A DNA stretch of 64,000 nt from Halomarina litorea (GTDB lineage Archaea > Halobacteriota > Halobacteria > Halobacteriales > Haloarculaceae), in NCBI RefSeq assembly GCF_024227715.1, contig NZ_CP100448.1:372001-436000 (forward strand), given 5' to 3'. The notes under the pieces were generated by a model. The model saw only the letters and a list, made by a program, of their open reading frames with translations, made no database searches and had not been told where the DNA came from. Shown one piece after another: positions 1 to 7,870 of this stretch (its first letter is position 1; every line of letters starts with the position of its first letter). The translations under genes and the position numbers were made by a program.

Positions 1-19
1 GCGCCGGGAAAAGCCTGCA

Positions 20-1288
20 CTACACCGTCACCGTCTCACCCAGTTCGGGGGCGCTCGCGTCGTAGCCCGCTTCGCGCAGTTCCCCGGCGAACCACGCACA
101 TCGGTCGCCGTGGTTGCAGAGCACCCGTGCGTCCTCGTAGTCCGCGAGGAACGACTCCAGCCCCGGGCGGTCGGCGTGCGCCGAGAACTCGAAGAGGTCG
201 GTGCGGGCCGCGACGGGCATCACCCGCCCGTCGAGTTCGGCGCTCCCCGTCTCCAGCAACTCCCGACCGGGCGTCCCCTCCACCTGGTAGCCCACGAACG
301 CGACGAGATTGGTCGGGTGGCCGCGAATCTCGGGGACGTACGTCATCGCCGGGCCGCCCGAGAGCATCCCGCTGGTGGTGACGACGACGGTGTTCTGGGC
401 GGCGATTCGTTTGCGCTGTCCGTCGCGCCCCGTCACGAACCGGGCGCGCGAGGTGGCACGCTGGAGGGCGTCGGCGTCCCGGACGAACTCGGGATGGGAG
501 TTCAGCATCCGGGTGACGCGCTTTCCCATCCCGTCGACGTAGCACTCCACGTCGTTGGCCGCACACGCCAGCAACACCTCCTGTGTCCGCCCGATGGCGA
601 AGGCGGGGACGACGACGGTACCGCCTCCGACGACCGTCTCGCGCAGTGCCCGCGCGAACCGTTCTTCCGTCTCGGCGCGGTCCGCGTGGGTCACGTCGGC
701 GTACGTCGACTCGCATATCACGACGTCCGCGTCGGGCCGCTCCGTACTCGGCGCGACGAGTCGCTGGCCGTTCTCCGGGGCGGGCGCGCGCGGTCGTTCG
801 GGGTTCCCGACGTGGAAGTCGCCCGTGTAGAGCAGTCGGGCGTCTCCATCGTCCACGAGGACGTGCGCGCTCCCGGGGATGTGGCCTGCGTTGTAGAGGG
901 TGATTTCGTAGCCGGCGGCCTCGAAGGACTCGCCGTAGCCGTGCGTCTCGGAGACCTGCGTGAGTCGCGCCACGTCCGTCTCGGTGAACGGGCAGTGCGG
1001 GGTGCCGCCGTGGAGTTTCAGCGTGTCGCGCGCGAGCGTCAGCGCGAACTCCCGCGTCGGCGGCGTCCAGTGGACGGGCGGTCTGGCCCGCCCCGAGAGG
1101 AGCGCCGGGAGCGCCCCCACGTGGTCGAGGTGACCGTGCGAGACGACGACCGCCTCCGGGTCGGGCGACCCGACGGGGTAGCTCGGCGGGTTCGTACTCG
1201 CCATCCCGTAGTCCAGGAGCAACGTGTCGTCGACGAGCACCGCGCTCCGGCCCACCTCGCGCGCGCCGCCCAGAAAGCGCAGTTCCAT
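20..1288 (-). CDS. beta-CASP metallo-beta-lactamase RNA nuclease
   Basis: A 422-residue MBL-fold protein of the beta-CASP class, expected to act on RNA in the cytoplasm as a zinc-dependent exo- or endonuclease. The metal motif HGHLDH lies at residues 51-56, the motif III aspartate in TGDFHVG near residue 156, and the C-terminal beta-CASP histidines in FSAHAD (about 370) and CNHGD (about 391). It begins directly with the MBL domain, so it lacks the N-terminal KH domains of aCPSF1 and resembles the short archaeal aCPSF2/RNase J-like paralogs. The ATG start fits the conserved MELRFLGG beginning. The exact RNA substrate cannot be read from the sequence. Confidence 0.9.
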   Translation of the reverse strand: MELRFLGGAREVGRSAVLVDDTLLLDYGMASTNPPSYPVGSPDPEAVVVSHGHLDHVGALPALLSGRARPPVHWTPPTREFALTLARDTLKLHGGTPHCPFTETDVARLTQVSETHGYGESFEAAGYEITLYNAGHIPGSAHVLVDDGDARLLYTGDFHVGNPERPRAPAPENGQRLVAPSTERPDADVVICESTYADVTHADRAETEERFARALRETVVGGGTVVVPAFAIGRTQEVLLACAANDVECYVDGMGKRVTRMLNSHPEFVRDADALQRATSRARFVTGRDGQRKRIAAQNTVVVTTSGMLSGGPAMTYVPEIRGHPTNLVAFVGYQVEGTPGRELLETGSAELDGRVMPVAARTDLFEFSAHADRPGLESFLADYEDARVLCNHGDRCAWFAGELREAGYDASAPELGETVTV

Positions 1289-1333
1289 TGCGCCTCGTTG
1301 CCCGCGCGGGCGCTTGTGTCCGTCGGGTTCGAC

Positions 1334-1645
1334 TCAGCGCTCGACGCGCCACACCTGGAACTCGGCGTAGCCCGCGTCGTCGTCCCCGCCCTCGCCGTAG
1401 GCGAGCGCGAGCGACCCGAGCCACCAGTTCCACTTCTCGGGCAGCCCCTCGTCGGGGGCGTCCCGGAGGTGCGAGACGACCGTCTCGGGAGTCAGGTCGT
1501 GGCCCGCGTCGCGGGCGTAGCGTCCCGAGTCGGCGAGGTCGGTCACCTCCCGGCTCACGGCCCGGAACTCGTCGGGCGACCCGTCGAACGCGGCCCGGAG
1601 CGCCCGCTCGAACCGCTCGCGGTTCGTGGGTTCCTCGCGGTCCAT
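1334..1645 (-). CDS. hypothetical haloarchaeal protein
   Basis: A 103-residue soluble acidic protein that I do not recognise. It has a charged helical N-terminal half and a Trp-rich stretch (KWNWWLGS) in the second half, with no membrane segment or metal motif. It ends 46 nt downstream of the beta-CASP nuclease start and faces the same way, so the two may be cotranscribed. Typical haloarchaeal codon use supports it being real. Confidence 0.6.
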   Translation of the reverse strand: MDREEPTNRERFERALRAAFDGSPDEFRAVSREVTDLADSGRYARDAGHDLTPETVVSHLRDAPDEGLPEKWNWWLGSLALAYGEGGDDDAGYAEFQVWRVER

Positions 1646-1695
1646 GGGTCCCGTCGGTGCCCGGCCGGGTTAGTCGCGGCGGCCGCCGTCCGGCG

Positions 1696-2049
1696 TCACT
1701 CGCGGGGGTCGCCGTCGCCCTCCGTCCCGGTACGGACGTCGAACCCGTCGGGGAGCATCGTCGTCCCCCGCACGGCGAGCACGTGCATCTCGCTGACGGT
1801 CGCGGCCATCCCGCGGAGGCGTCGCTGGATTCGCTCGGCGTCGGGCGTGGAGCGCTTCGTCGAGAGGACCACGTCGGTCGCCTGTCGGTGGAGCCGTTCG
1901 GTGAGGTGGGGGTACGGTGCAGTCTGGACGTCGTCGAGGGCCTCGCTGGCGTGGTGGGCGACGCGCTTCCACTCGGCGAGGCGAGCGTGGCGACGGGCCC
2001 GGTCGACGGCGTAGGCCGCCCCGTCGTACGCCGGTCGGTCGGTCGGCAT
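1696..2049 (-). CDS. hypothetical protein, member of a tandem paralog pair
   Basis: A 117-residue soluble helical protein with no recognised family. It is clearly paralogous to the next gene on the same strand (ending at 2133): both share an N-terminal AYD-x-A-x-YA segment, an EW-x-RVA motif, an APY-x-x-L-x-ER motif, a TDV motif and a C-terminal R-x-x-RRL helix in the same order. The pair looks like an old tandem duplication. No signal peptide or membrane segment is seen. Function unknown. Confidence 0.65.
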   Translation of the reverse strand: MPTDRPAYDGAAYAVDRARRHARLAEWKRVAHHASEALDDVQTAPYPHLTERLHRQATDVVLSTKRSTPDAERIQRRLRGMAATVSEMHVLAVRGTTMLPDGFDVRTGTEGDGDPRE

Positions 2050-2132
2050 GCTACGAGGTCACGCGCCCAGCGGGAGGTCGCTTCCAGCTACGTCCGTAGC
2101 CTCGCGACGCCCGCGGGGGTACACAAGGAGTC

Positions 2133-2477
2133 TCACGCGGAGCCGCGGAGTTCGTCGGTCAGCGCGCGGCGCTGGAGTGCCTCGATGGCGCCGCGGAGTT
2201 CGTAGAGCCGGCGGCGGACCCGCCGGTAGTCGGGGCGCTCGCGGCCGAGTACCGCGAGGACATCGGTACCGAGCGCCCGCGCACGCTCGACGAGCGTCCC
2301 GTAGGGAGCCTGCTTGATGGCGTCGAGGACCGTCCGGACGAGCGTGGCGACCCGCCGCCACTCCTCCCGGTCGCTTGCGGCCACGGCCGCGTCCGCCGCG
2401 TACGAGGCGTCGTCGTACGCCGGGGAACGGCCGGTGTTCGTCGGTTGCACGGTCGTATATCCGCTAGCAATGAGCAT
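2133..2477 (-). CDS. hypothetical protein, second member of tandem paralog pair
   Basis: This is the paralog of the gene at 1696-2049, sharing the motif order AYD, EW-x-RVA, APY-x-x-L-x-ER, TDV and R-x-x-RRL. The start is uncertain. The ATG at 2477 is used here, giving 114 residues. A GTG at 2450 would align best with the paralog's N-terminus and has an A/T-rich stretch about 27 nt upstream; a GTG at 2528 would give 131 residues. The protein is helical and soluble, with no known function. Confidence 0.55.
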   Translation of the reverse strand: MLIASGYTTVQPTNTGRSPAYDDASYAADAAVAASDREEWRRVATLVRTVLDAIKQAPYGTLVERARALGTDVLAVLGRERPDYRRVRRRLYELRGAIEALQRRALTDELRGSA

Positions 2478-2624
2478 ATCCTCTCCGTAACGGCCCAGTA
2501 ACGACGGGCGGTCTGGTGAGCGGGTCACCCTCCCCCCATCACGTCACCATCTCCGGGCCGGCGGCCCGGGGTCGTCGCGCGCCGCCCCTGAGGTCGGGGC
2601 GTCGGGACGCGAACGAGCGTTTCA

Positions 2625-2638
2625 GTACCCTTTTTGCC
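2625..2638 (+). promoter_or_regulatory. TATA-like promoter of rps6e
   Basis: A T5 tract (TACCCTTTTTGCCA) lies 25-29 nt before the ATG at 2660. This is the spacing expected if transcription starts at or next to the start codon (leaderless mRNA). The same arrangement recurs before many genes in the window. Confidence 0.5.
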
Positions 2639-2659
2639 ACTCGTCGATTCACACCCGGT

Positions 2660-3073
2660 ATGGCTGAGTTTCAGGTCGTCGTCGCCGACCCCGAGGACGG
2701 CACGACCCACCAGTTCGACGTGGAGGGACAGGACGCGAACCGATTCGTCGGTCGCAGCATCGGCGAGGAGGTCGACGGCGGGAGCGTCGGCCTCGACGGC
2801 TACACGCTCGAGATCACCGGCGGGTCGGACAACGCCGGGCGCCCGATGCGCGGCGACGTCGCGGGCCCGAACCTCAAGGCGGTCCTGCTGACCGGCGGCG
2901 TCGGCTTCGAGCCCGAGGTCGACGGCGAGCGAAAGCGCGTCACCGTCCGCGGGAGCGAGATCAGCGAGGAGACCCGACAGATCAACGCCAAGATATCCGA
3001 GCGCGGGAGCCAGTCGGTCGACGAACTCCTCGGTCTCGACGGCGACGACGAGGCCGAGGCCGACGACGAGTAA
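2660..3073 (+). CDS. rps6e: 30S ribosomal protein S6e
   Basis: A 137-residue protein matching archaeal ribosomal protein S6e: an N-terminal beta-rich [14 protein letters not shown] start, the GRPM-x-GDV motif near residue 58, and an acidic tail typical of halophiles. It is a component of the small ribosomal subunit. The ATG at 2660 is preferred over the upstream in-frame start because it begins at the conserved N-terminus and sits 25-29 nt after a TATA-like tract. The DUF7112-type gene follows after 3 nt, so the two are almost certainly cotranscribed. Confidence 0.95.
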   Translation: MAEFQVVVADPEDGTTHQFDVEGQDANRFVGRSIGEEVDGGSVGLDGYTLEITGGSDNAGRPMRGDVAGPNLKAVLLTGGVGFEPEVDGERKRVTVRGSEISEETRQINAKISERGSQSVDELLGLDGDDEAEADDE

Positions 3074-3076
3074 GCA

Positions 3077-3499
3077 GTGTCCGACCGCATCCCGCACGAC
3101 CACTCCTCCGTGTCGACCCACCGCGCGACACTCGCGCGGGCGGGCCGCACCGACCGCCCGAAGATCGTCCTCCCCGAGGACCTGTCGGTGCCGGAGGGGC
3201 CGGTTCGAATCGTCCTCGACGGCCGGACGTACCACACGCTGGTCGACGTGGACTTCGACGGCGTCCCGGAGGTGCGCGGGGTCTACGAGAACGCCCGGAT
3301 GGCCCGCGAACGCGAGGGGTCGAGCCACCTCGCGGAGTGGGTCGAGGAGCGCAACCTCGAGTTCGGCCGCTCGGTCCACGTCGACGTGGTCGAAGCCGAC
3401 CTCCTCGGCGTCCGCGCGCCCGGCGAGACGGCCGTCTACACCGCCTCGCCCGGTCCGGACGACTCGCTCGCGGACATCGCCCGCAACCTCGACGAGTAG
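3077..3499 (+). CDS. DUF7112-type conserved haloarchaeal protein
   Basis: A 140-residue soluble protein with a GTG start 3 nt after the rps6e stop codon, indicating translational coupling. The sequence pattern (a proline-bounded VLPEDL strand, VVEADLLGVRAPGE, and a C-terminal DSLADIARNL) matches my memory of the haloarchaeal family annotated DUF7112. No catalytic motif or membrane segment is visible. Its fixed position next to S6e hints at a ribosome- or translation-linked role, but that is inference only. Confidence 0.75.
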   Translation: MSDRIPHDHSSVSTHRATLARAGRTDRPKIVLPEDLSVPEGPVRIVLDGRTYHTLVDVDFDGVPEVRGVYENARMAREREGSSHLAEWVEERNLEFGRSVHVDVVEADLLGVRAPGETAVYTASPGPDDSLADIARNLDE

Positions 3500-3579
3500 T
3501 TCCGGCGGGTCCGTCCGCGCGAACCGTCACGCTCGCCCCGAACAGCGGCGCTTTTCCGTCTCCTGTCTGTAGTCGGCGT

Positions 3580-4020
3580 ATGGACACCCCACGACGCGAG
3601 TTCCTCGACGGCGACCGCCCCGACGACGTCCTCATCTACGTCGCGGGCGAGGACGCCGACGACGTTGACGCCCTCGCGGCCCACGGCGAACGGGTCGACG
3701 ACGGCGTCGTCCTCGTCCTCCCCGGCGACCAGGGCCGCAGCGTCTTCCAGCGTGCGACCGGCATGGGCGCGATGGACTTCGCGGGGGCCGCGATGAAGAC
3801 CGACGGCGAGGTGGCAGACGACCTCACCGGCGGCACCTGCCCGAGCGCTCACGACGACGAACCAGACGCCGACCACCGCGCGCAGTTCGTCCTCGCGTTC
3901 GCCGAGGCACAGAACGAGGAGGTCGGCGGCATCTACGAGGAGGGCACCGTCGTCCACGCCTACGTCTCCTGTTCCTGTGGGACCGCCTACTCGGACCGGT
4001 GGGTCGTCGGCGACGCGTAA
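3580..4020 (+). CDS. DUF5807-type conserved haloarchaeal protein
   Basis: A 146-residue cytoplasmic acidic protein matching the haloarchaeal family annotated DUF5807. It has an N-terminal RPDDVLIYVA segment, a central GRS-x-FQ-x-ATGMGAMDFA helix, and a C-terminal pair of cysteines (SCSCG) after HAYV that could bind a metal. It has its own TATA-like TTTT tract 25-28 nt before the ATG, so it is probably transcribed separately from the rps6e pair as a leaderless message. Function unknown. Confidence 0.75.
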   Translation: MDTPRREFLDGDRPDDVLIYVAGEDADDVDALAAHGERVDDGVVLVLPGDQGRSVFQRATGMGAMDFAGAAMKTDGEVADDLTGGTCPSAHDDEPDADHRAQFVLAFAEAQNEEVGGIYEEGTVVHAYVSCSCGTAYSDRWVVGDA

Positions 4021-4060
4021 GAGCAGCCGAAAGCCCCCTTTTGGCAGTCGTTCTCCCCGC

Positions 4061-5197
4061 CTAGCGCTCGCTCTCGATGCCCTCGTCGTCCTCGTCGGGG
4101 AGGTCCTCGAAGGCCTCGAGGATGACGCGCTTGGTCACCGCGCCGCGCGTCGTCCAGTGGTGGGCGTAGTCGAGCATGTCGTCGTAGATGTCGGGCTTGC
4201 ACCCGGCGGCCTTCGGGTGGCCGCCGCCGCCGACCCGTCCGGCCACCTCGTGGCACCGCTGGAACTCGTCGGTACCTCGGATGGAGGCGCTCCCGGAGGG
4301 TTTGACGATGACGGCGGCGTCGGACCCCTGTTCGCGCAGGGCCTCCGCGACCTCGTTCTGCGAACACCGGCCGTAGGTGACGGCGACGGTGACGCCGTCG
4401 ACGTCGTGGAACTCGGCCCGTCCGACGGCGAGGTCGACGAGCGCGCGCTTCTCGACGCGCCGCGCTTCGAGGTAGTCCGTCGCCACCTCGGGGAGGTCCG
4501 CCCCGTGGACGCGGACCGTCGCCACGTACGTCTCGCTTCCCACCCAGTAGGCGAAGTCCGCCAGGTCGTCGCTCCGCGGGTCCTCGCGGAGCCACAGGTC
4601 GTGGTCGCGGGTGACGGCCGCGAGCGTCTCGTATCGCTCGTCGAAGTCGTGGTCGAGACTCCGGAGGGCCACGTCGGTGGTACACTCCTCGTCGGACTCC
4701 CCGACGACGAGGTCGACGCCCGCCGCCCGTACCCGCTTCGTCAGCGAGTCGTCCCACTGGTGGTGGTCGAACCAGTGGACGTCGTCGGCGTGGGCCGCGA
4801 GGTCCGGGAGGGACTCGAGGTCCTCCTCGCCGTCCGGACAGAGGTCGCAGACGTACACCGTGACGCCCTCGGGGGCGTGCTCGACGACCTGTTCGAACGC
4901 CTCGGGGAACCAGTGGGGGGAGGCGGCGACGACGGCGACCGTCCCCTCGTAGACCGCGTCCGTCTCCTCCGGGTCGAGCAGGTCCGCCGTAGGGACCGGG
5001 TCGCCCTCGGCCTCGCGGACGAGCGCCGCACTGCCCAGTCCGTCGGCGTCACCGTCGGCGACGACGACCGCATCCGCGCGTTCGAGCGCCGCGATTCGTT
5101 CCTCGGGCGGTCCCTCGCGGTCGGGGGCGAAGAAGCCCGCCCCGGGGATGACGGACTTCCGGGAGAGCGGCAGGTCGTCGTAGAGTGTGTCGTCCAT
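4061..5197 (-). CDS. DHH family phosphoesterase (RecJ-like)
   Basis: A 378-residue DHH-DHHA1 protein. Motif I is DGDADG at residues 48-53, motif III is DHHQWD at 144-149, and the C-terminal DHHA1 substrate motif GGGGHPKAAG lies near residue 330. Members are Mn2+-dependent phosphodiesterases acting on single-stranded DNA, oligoribonucleotides or cyclic dinucleotides; in archaea several act as RecJ-like nucleases. The start at 5197 is chosen because the longer in-frame extension runs into the repeat-rich intergenic region and has non-coding composition. An A/T tract about 26 nt upstream fits a leaderless message. The exact substrate is not predictable here. Confidence 0.88.
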   Translation of the reverse strand: MDDTLYDDLPLSRKSVIPGAGFFAPDREGPPEERIAALERADAVVVADGDADGLGSAALVREAEGDPVPTADLLDPEETDAVYEGTVAVVAASPHWFPEAFEQVVEHAPEGVTVYVCDLCPDGEEDLESLPDLAAHADDVHWFDHHQWDDSLTKRVRAAGVDLVVGESDEECTTDVALRSLDHDFDERYETLAAVTRDHDLWLREDPRSDDLADFAYWVGSETYVATVRVHGADLPEVATDYLEARRVEKRALVDLAVGRAEFHDVDGVTVAVTYGRCSQNEVAEALREQGSDAAVIVKPSGSASIRGTDEFQRCHEVAGRVGGGGHPKAAGCKPDIYDDMLDYAHHWTTRGAVTKRVILEAFEDLPDEDDEGIESER

Positions 5198-5292
5198 GGA
5201 CTGTCGAGACAGCCCGGCGCAATCAACCCGGTGGTTCGTGGGCGTTCCGGGCGCTCGCTCCGAGTCGCGCAGCTCGCGGCGCTCTTCGGTCG

Positions 5293-5343
5293 CTCGCCAC
5301 TCCGGGATTCTCACTCGCTTCGCTCGTTCGAATCCCGCAGCTC
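5293..5343. repeat. 51-bp direct repeat, copy 1, containing a stem-loop
   Basis: This 51-bp unit is repeated exactly at 5421-5471, a period of 128 bp. It contains a perfect 7-bp inverted repeat, GGGATTC (5304-5310) and GAATCCC (5330-5336), separated by a spacer centred on CTCGCTTCGCTCG. It belongs to the stem-loop family found at several other intergenic positions in the window. Confidence 0.85.
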
Positions 5344-5352
5344 GCGGCTCCG

Positions 5353-5407
5353 TTCACTACCAGCGGCCGCAGGCCGCCGGTTTTCAGCGGGACGACTCCG
5401 CCGTCCC
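5353..5407. repeat. composite palindromic element between the 51-bp repeats
   Basis: GC-rich DNA with nested palindromes (GCGGCC near 5364, CGGGACG...CGTCCCG near 5389-5407). A close copy, with CACT, a GCGGCCGC-like core, GCCGCCGGTTT, CAGCGGGACG and CGCCGTCCCG in the same order, lies at about 49386-49444 beside the aminopeptidase gene. No coding potential is seen. The region 5198-5493 as a whole holds only this repeat family. Confidence 0.7.
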
Positions 5408-5420
5408 GTCCCAGTCGCCG

Positions 5421-5471
5421 CTCGCCACTCCGGGATTCTCACTCGCTTCGCTCGTTCGAATCCCGCAGCTC
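5421..5471. repeat. 51-bp direct repeat, copy 2
   Basis: Exact copy of the unit at 5293-5343, with the GGGATTC/GAATCCC stem at 5432-5438 and 5458-5464. It lies downstream of the stop codon (5494) of the stress-protein gene read on the minus strand. Confidence 0.85.
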
Positions 5472-5493
5472 ACGAGTCGTCTCTCCTCGCTCG

Positions 5494-5913
5494 CTACTCC
5501 GCGGTTCTCGGGCTCTCCGAGCCTTCCGAACCGCGGAGCTCTCGCACGGTCAACACGGGCACCGGACACTCCCGGACGACGGCCTCGGCGACGCTCCCGA
5601 GGTGATAGGAGAAGGGGGCGTCGCGTCCGCGGGTGCCCGTCGCGACGACGTCGGCGTCCACGCGCTCGGCGTACCCGACGATGATCTCGACGGGGTCGCC
5701 CTGCCGCACGGCAGTCGTCACCGGGCGGTCCGTCCGCTCGCTGAAGCGCGCGAACGTGGTCCGGACCGTCTGTTCGTGCTCCGCGTCGTCGTCGTCGAGC
5801 ACCGAGAGGACGTGTACCGCGGCGTCGAACCGCTCGGCGAGGTCGAGCGCGGTCGCGACCGCCCGCTCGGCGCTCGCGCTGGCGTCGGTCGCGATGACCA
5901 CCGTCTCGAACAT
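5494..5913 (-). CDS. universal stress protein (UspA family)
   Basis: A 139-residue single Usp domain. It begins with the usual hydrophobic strand and D-A-S (VVIATDASASAERA) and carries an intact ATP-binding signature near residue 93 with spacing G-2x-G-9x-G-S (GTRGRDAPFSYHLGS). It is expected to be a cytoplasmic, nucleotide-binding dimer. The last dozen residues (RGSEGSESPRTAE) extend past the usual family end and are encoded by a stem-loop of the repeat family at 5501-5534 (GCGGTT...AACCGC), so the tail appears to have been created by the repeat. Three more Usp genes lie in this window. Confidence 0.88.
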   Translation of the reverse strand: MFETVVIATDASASAERAVATALDLAERFDAAVHVLSVLDDDDAEHEQTVRTTFARFSERTDRPVTTAVRQGDPVEIIVGYAERVDADVVATGTRGRDAPFSYHLGSVAEAVVRECPVPVLTVRELRGSEGSESPRTAE

Positions 5914-6039
5914 ACCACACCCTCTGTGTGGGGTCCTCTAATAGCCGGTGGTCGACACGCCCCCGCGCGGGCACGGTCGCCGGGTCGCCGTCCCCCCGGA
6001 CCGCCCGACGCGGTTCGGAGCGCCCGAGGGGGCGGAGCG

Positions 6040-6384
6040 CTACAGTTCGCCCGTGCGGGCGTACCGGAGCAGAGGGCGCAGGTCGTCGCTCGCGGGGCCG
6101 AGTTCGACCTCGCCGGCCGCGTCGTGGTGGACTATCGCCCCGGCGTCGTCGAGTTTCGGCAGGTCACCGTGTCGAAGCGCGAGGTACATCTCGTCGACTC
6201 GCTCGTCGGCCACCGACACGGGGTCAGCATCCTCGCTGCGGGCGACGACCCGGCGGGCCAGCCTGCGTTCGTCGAGCGCTCGCCCGGCGTCGAAGAGGAC
6301 GGCGAGGACGCGCCGCCGTCGCTCGCTCGTCACGAGTCGGAACGCTGTCTCTGGGGGGAGCATACGTACGGAGGGGACCGTCAT
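6040..6384 (-). CDS. DUF7344-like winged-helix protein
   Basis: A 114-residue protein with an HTH core near residues 15-60 (LVTSERRRRVLAVLF is the typical first helix) and a second recognition segment (EMYLALRHGDLPKLDDAGA) as in haloarchaeal DUF7344 winged-helix proteins. These are presumed transcription regulators with usually unknown targets. It is transcribed divergently from the Usp gene at 6503. The start is uncertain between ATG 6384 (used) and ATG 6363, which would give 107 residues. The far-upstream start would overlap the divergent promoter and is rejected. Confidence 0.65.
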   Translation of the reverse strand: MTVPSVRMLPPETAFRLVTSERRRRVLAVLFDAGRALDERRLARRVVARSEDADPVSVADERVDEMYLALRHGDLPKLDDAGAIVHHDAAGEVELGPASDDLRPLLRYARTGEL

Positions 6385-6470
6385 GGGGACGGTGGCCCGT
6401 TCGAGCCGACTGACAAAAGCCCTCCGGCCGCGTGCCGACGCGAGCGGGCGCGACACCCTGACGACCACGG

Positions 6471-6480
6471 GGTTTTTGCC
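6471..6480 (+). promoter_or_regulatory. TATA-like promoter of Usp gene at 6503
   Basis: A T5 tract (GGTTTTTGCC) lies 26-30 nt before the ATG at 6503, the spacing of a leaderless haloarchaeal transcript. Confidence 0.45.
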
Positions 6481-6502
6481 CTCGCTCGCGGAGTGCTCAC
6501 GT

Positions 6503-6883
6503 ATGGACATCGAGACGGTGCTGGTGCCCGTCGACGGCAGTTCCCAGTCCGCTCGCGCGGTCGAGGTGGCCGCGGCCATCGCGAACCGCTACGACGGGGG
6601 CGTCCACGCGCTCTACGTCGTCGACGACGTCGAGGACGGCCGAACGGAGCAGTTGATGGTCGCGACGCGGGCGGCCGCCGGCGACGTCCCGCTCACGCAC
6701 TCCTCGGCGTACGGGTTCTCTACCTCCCACCTCTCGCACCACCCGGGGAGCGTCGTCCTCGACGCCAGCGAGGACGCCGGGGCGGACTTCATCGTCGTCC
6801 CCCGCGAGGACCCCTCGGACCTGCTCGGAAAGGCCGCGGGCTACGTCCTCCAGTACGCGGAACAGCCGGTGTTGTCGGTCTGA
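6503..6883 (+). CDS. universal stress protein, atypical (no ATP signature)
   Basis: A 126-residue Usp-fold protein. The N-terminal strand-helix (VLVPVDGSSQSARAVEVAA) is typical, but the region where the G-2x-G-9x-G-S/T nucleotide motif should be (VVPREDPSDLLGKAAGY) lacks the glycine pattern. It therefore probably belongs to the non-ATP-binding subgroup. It ends convergently, 2 nt from the acetyltransferase gene. The ATG start is supported by the upstream TATA-like tract. Confidence 0.8.
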   Translation: MDIETVLVPVDGSSQSARAVEVAAAIANRYDGGVHALYVVDDVEDGRTEQLMVATRAAAGDVPLTHSSAYGFSTSHLSHHPGSVVLDASEDAGADFIVVPREDPSDLLGKAAGYVLQYAEQPVLSV

Positions 6884-6884
6884 C

Positions 6885-7430
6885 TCAGGCGAGTCGCAGC
6901 GACATCTCCAGTTCGAAGCTCTCGGTGCCGCTCGTCTCGAAGCCCACCTTCCGGTAGAGGGCGATGGCGGCGTTGTTCCAGCGCTCGACGGTCAACCAGA
7001 CGCGGTCGACGCCATCGGCCTGCCCCGCGCCGAGCAGTCCCCGGATGAGGGTGGTCCCGATGCCCGCGTTCTGGAAGTCGTTGAGGACGAAGATGGCGAG
7101 TTCGCAGGCTCCCTCCGAGTCCGGGACGAGCGTCGCGTGCCCGACGAGGTCCGTCCCCGGCGTGTCCTCGTGTTCGGCGACGACGTTGATGCAGTCCTCC
7201 GTGAGGATGTGCCCGAGCCACTCGCGGATGCGGGCCTCGCCGGTCGGCGGGATGCCCTGTGCCCGGTCCTCGGGGTCGAAGGCGACGTACATCTCGACGA
7301 GCGCCTCCCGGTCGGCCTCGCCCTCCAGTCGCCGGACGACGACGGGTCGGTCCGCCCGGTCGGCGAAGCGCAGGGGCGGTCGGTCGAAGTCCCCGGCCGG
7401 TTCGTCGGGGTAGATGCGGTCGGCGGTCAT
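6885..7430 (-). CDS. GNAT family N-acetyltransferase
   Basis: A 181-residue protein with a GNAT domain. The acetyl-CoA binding region (ELAIFVLNDFQNAGIGTTLI, carrying the Q-x-x-G-x-G-like signature) lies near residues 112-131 and is followed by an NNAAIALYRKVGF segment typical of motif B. The substrate (protein N-terminus, small amine or antibiotic) cannot be inferred. Its ATG overlaps the stop codon of the upstream Usp gene by 4 nt (ATGA), so the two are translationally coupled. The long N-terminal extension possible in this frame reads through the Usp gene and is rejected. Confidence 0.85.
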   Translation of the reverse strand: MTADRIYPDEPAGDFDRPPLRFADRADRPVVVRRLEGEADREALVEMYVAFDPEDRAQGIPPTGEARIREWLGHILTEDCINVVAEHEDTPGTDLVGHATLVPDSEGACELAIFVLNDFQNAGIGTTLIRGLLGAGQADGVDRVWLTVERWNNAAIALYRKVGFETSGTESFELEMSLRLA

Positions 7431-7795
7431 CGTATCAGCGTCACCGAGGTCTTGGCGTTCAACAGGACGAACTCGCCGATGCTCCCGATGTTGATCTTCC
7501 CCAGCGGACTCGTCTCGCCGCCCCCGAGGACGATGCGGTCGAACCCCTCGCGGTCGGCCAGGTCGACCAGTTGGCTCCCGGCGTGTCCCTCGAGGACGCA
7601 CACCTCGGCGTCGAGGCCCTCCGCTTCGAGGTGGTCGTGGACGCGTGATTCGACCTCCTCGACCGACAGCGGCGAGTCGGGGTTCTCGACGACGGCGACC
7701 GTCACCTCGTCGCCGGCCGCCGCGGCGCGGGCCAGTGCGACCTCCAGTGCCCGCAGGGAGTCCTCGCTTCCACCGATGCCGACCAGCGTTCGCAT
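7427..7795 (-). CDS. universal stress protein
   Basis: A 122-residue Usp domain starting MRTLVGIGGSEDS. The nucleotide loop is a variant (LGGGETSPLGKINIGS): the final GS is present but the preceding glycine spacing differs from the canonical G-2x-G-9x-GS. It is first in a two-gene operon with the GNAT acetyltransferase (4-nt overlap), which suggests stress-linked acetylation, though this is inference. A TTTT tract (AAAA on the plus strand at 7821-7824) lies 26-29 nt upstream. Confidence 0.82.
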   Translation of the reverse strand: MRTLVGIGGSEDSLRALEVALARAAAAGDEVTVAVVENPDSPLSVEEVESRVHDHLEAEGLDAEVCVLEGHAGSQLVDLADREGFDRIVLGGGETSPLGKINIGSIGEFVLLNAKTSVTLIR

Positions 7796-7839
7796 GGAGG
7801 TGACTCTACCGGCCGAGAGCAAAAGCGTCCCGGACGACA

Positions 7840-7849
7840 CGCTTTTTCA
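7840..7849 (+). promoter_or_regulatory. TATA-like promoter of DUF5806-type gene
   Basis: A T5 tract (CGCTTTTTCA) lies 24-28 nt before the ATG at 7871, consistent with a leaderless mRNA. Confidence 0.45.
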
Positions 7850-7870
7850 CCACAAGCATCGAGAGGGGGT

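Noticed and set aside
5304-5464. Reading the 51-bp direct repeats as a CRISPR array
   Set aside because: There are only two copies with no series of unique spacers, and the same palindromic theme occurs as isolated stem-loops elsewhere; no cas genes are present.
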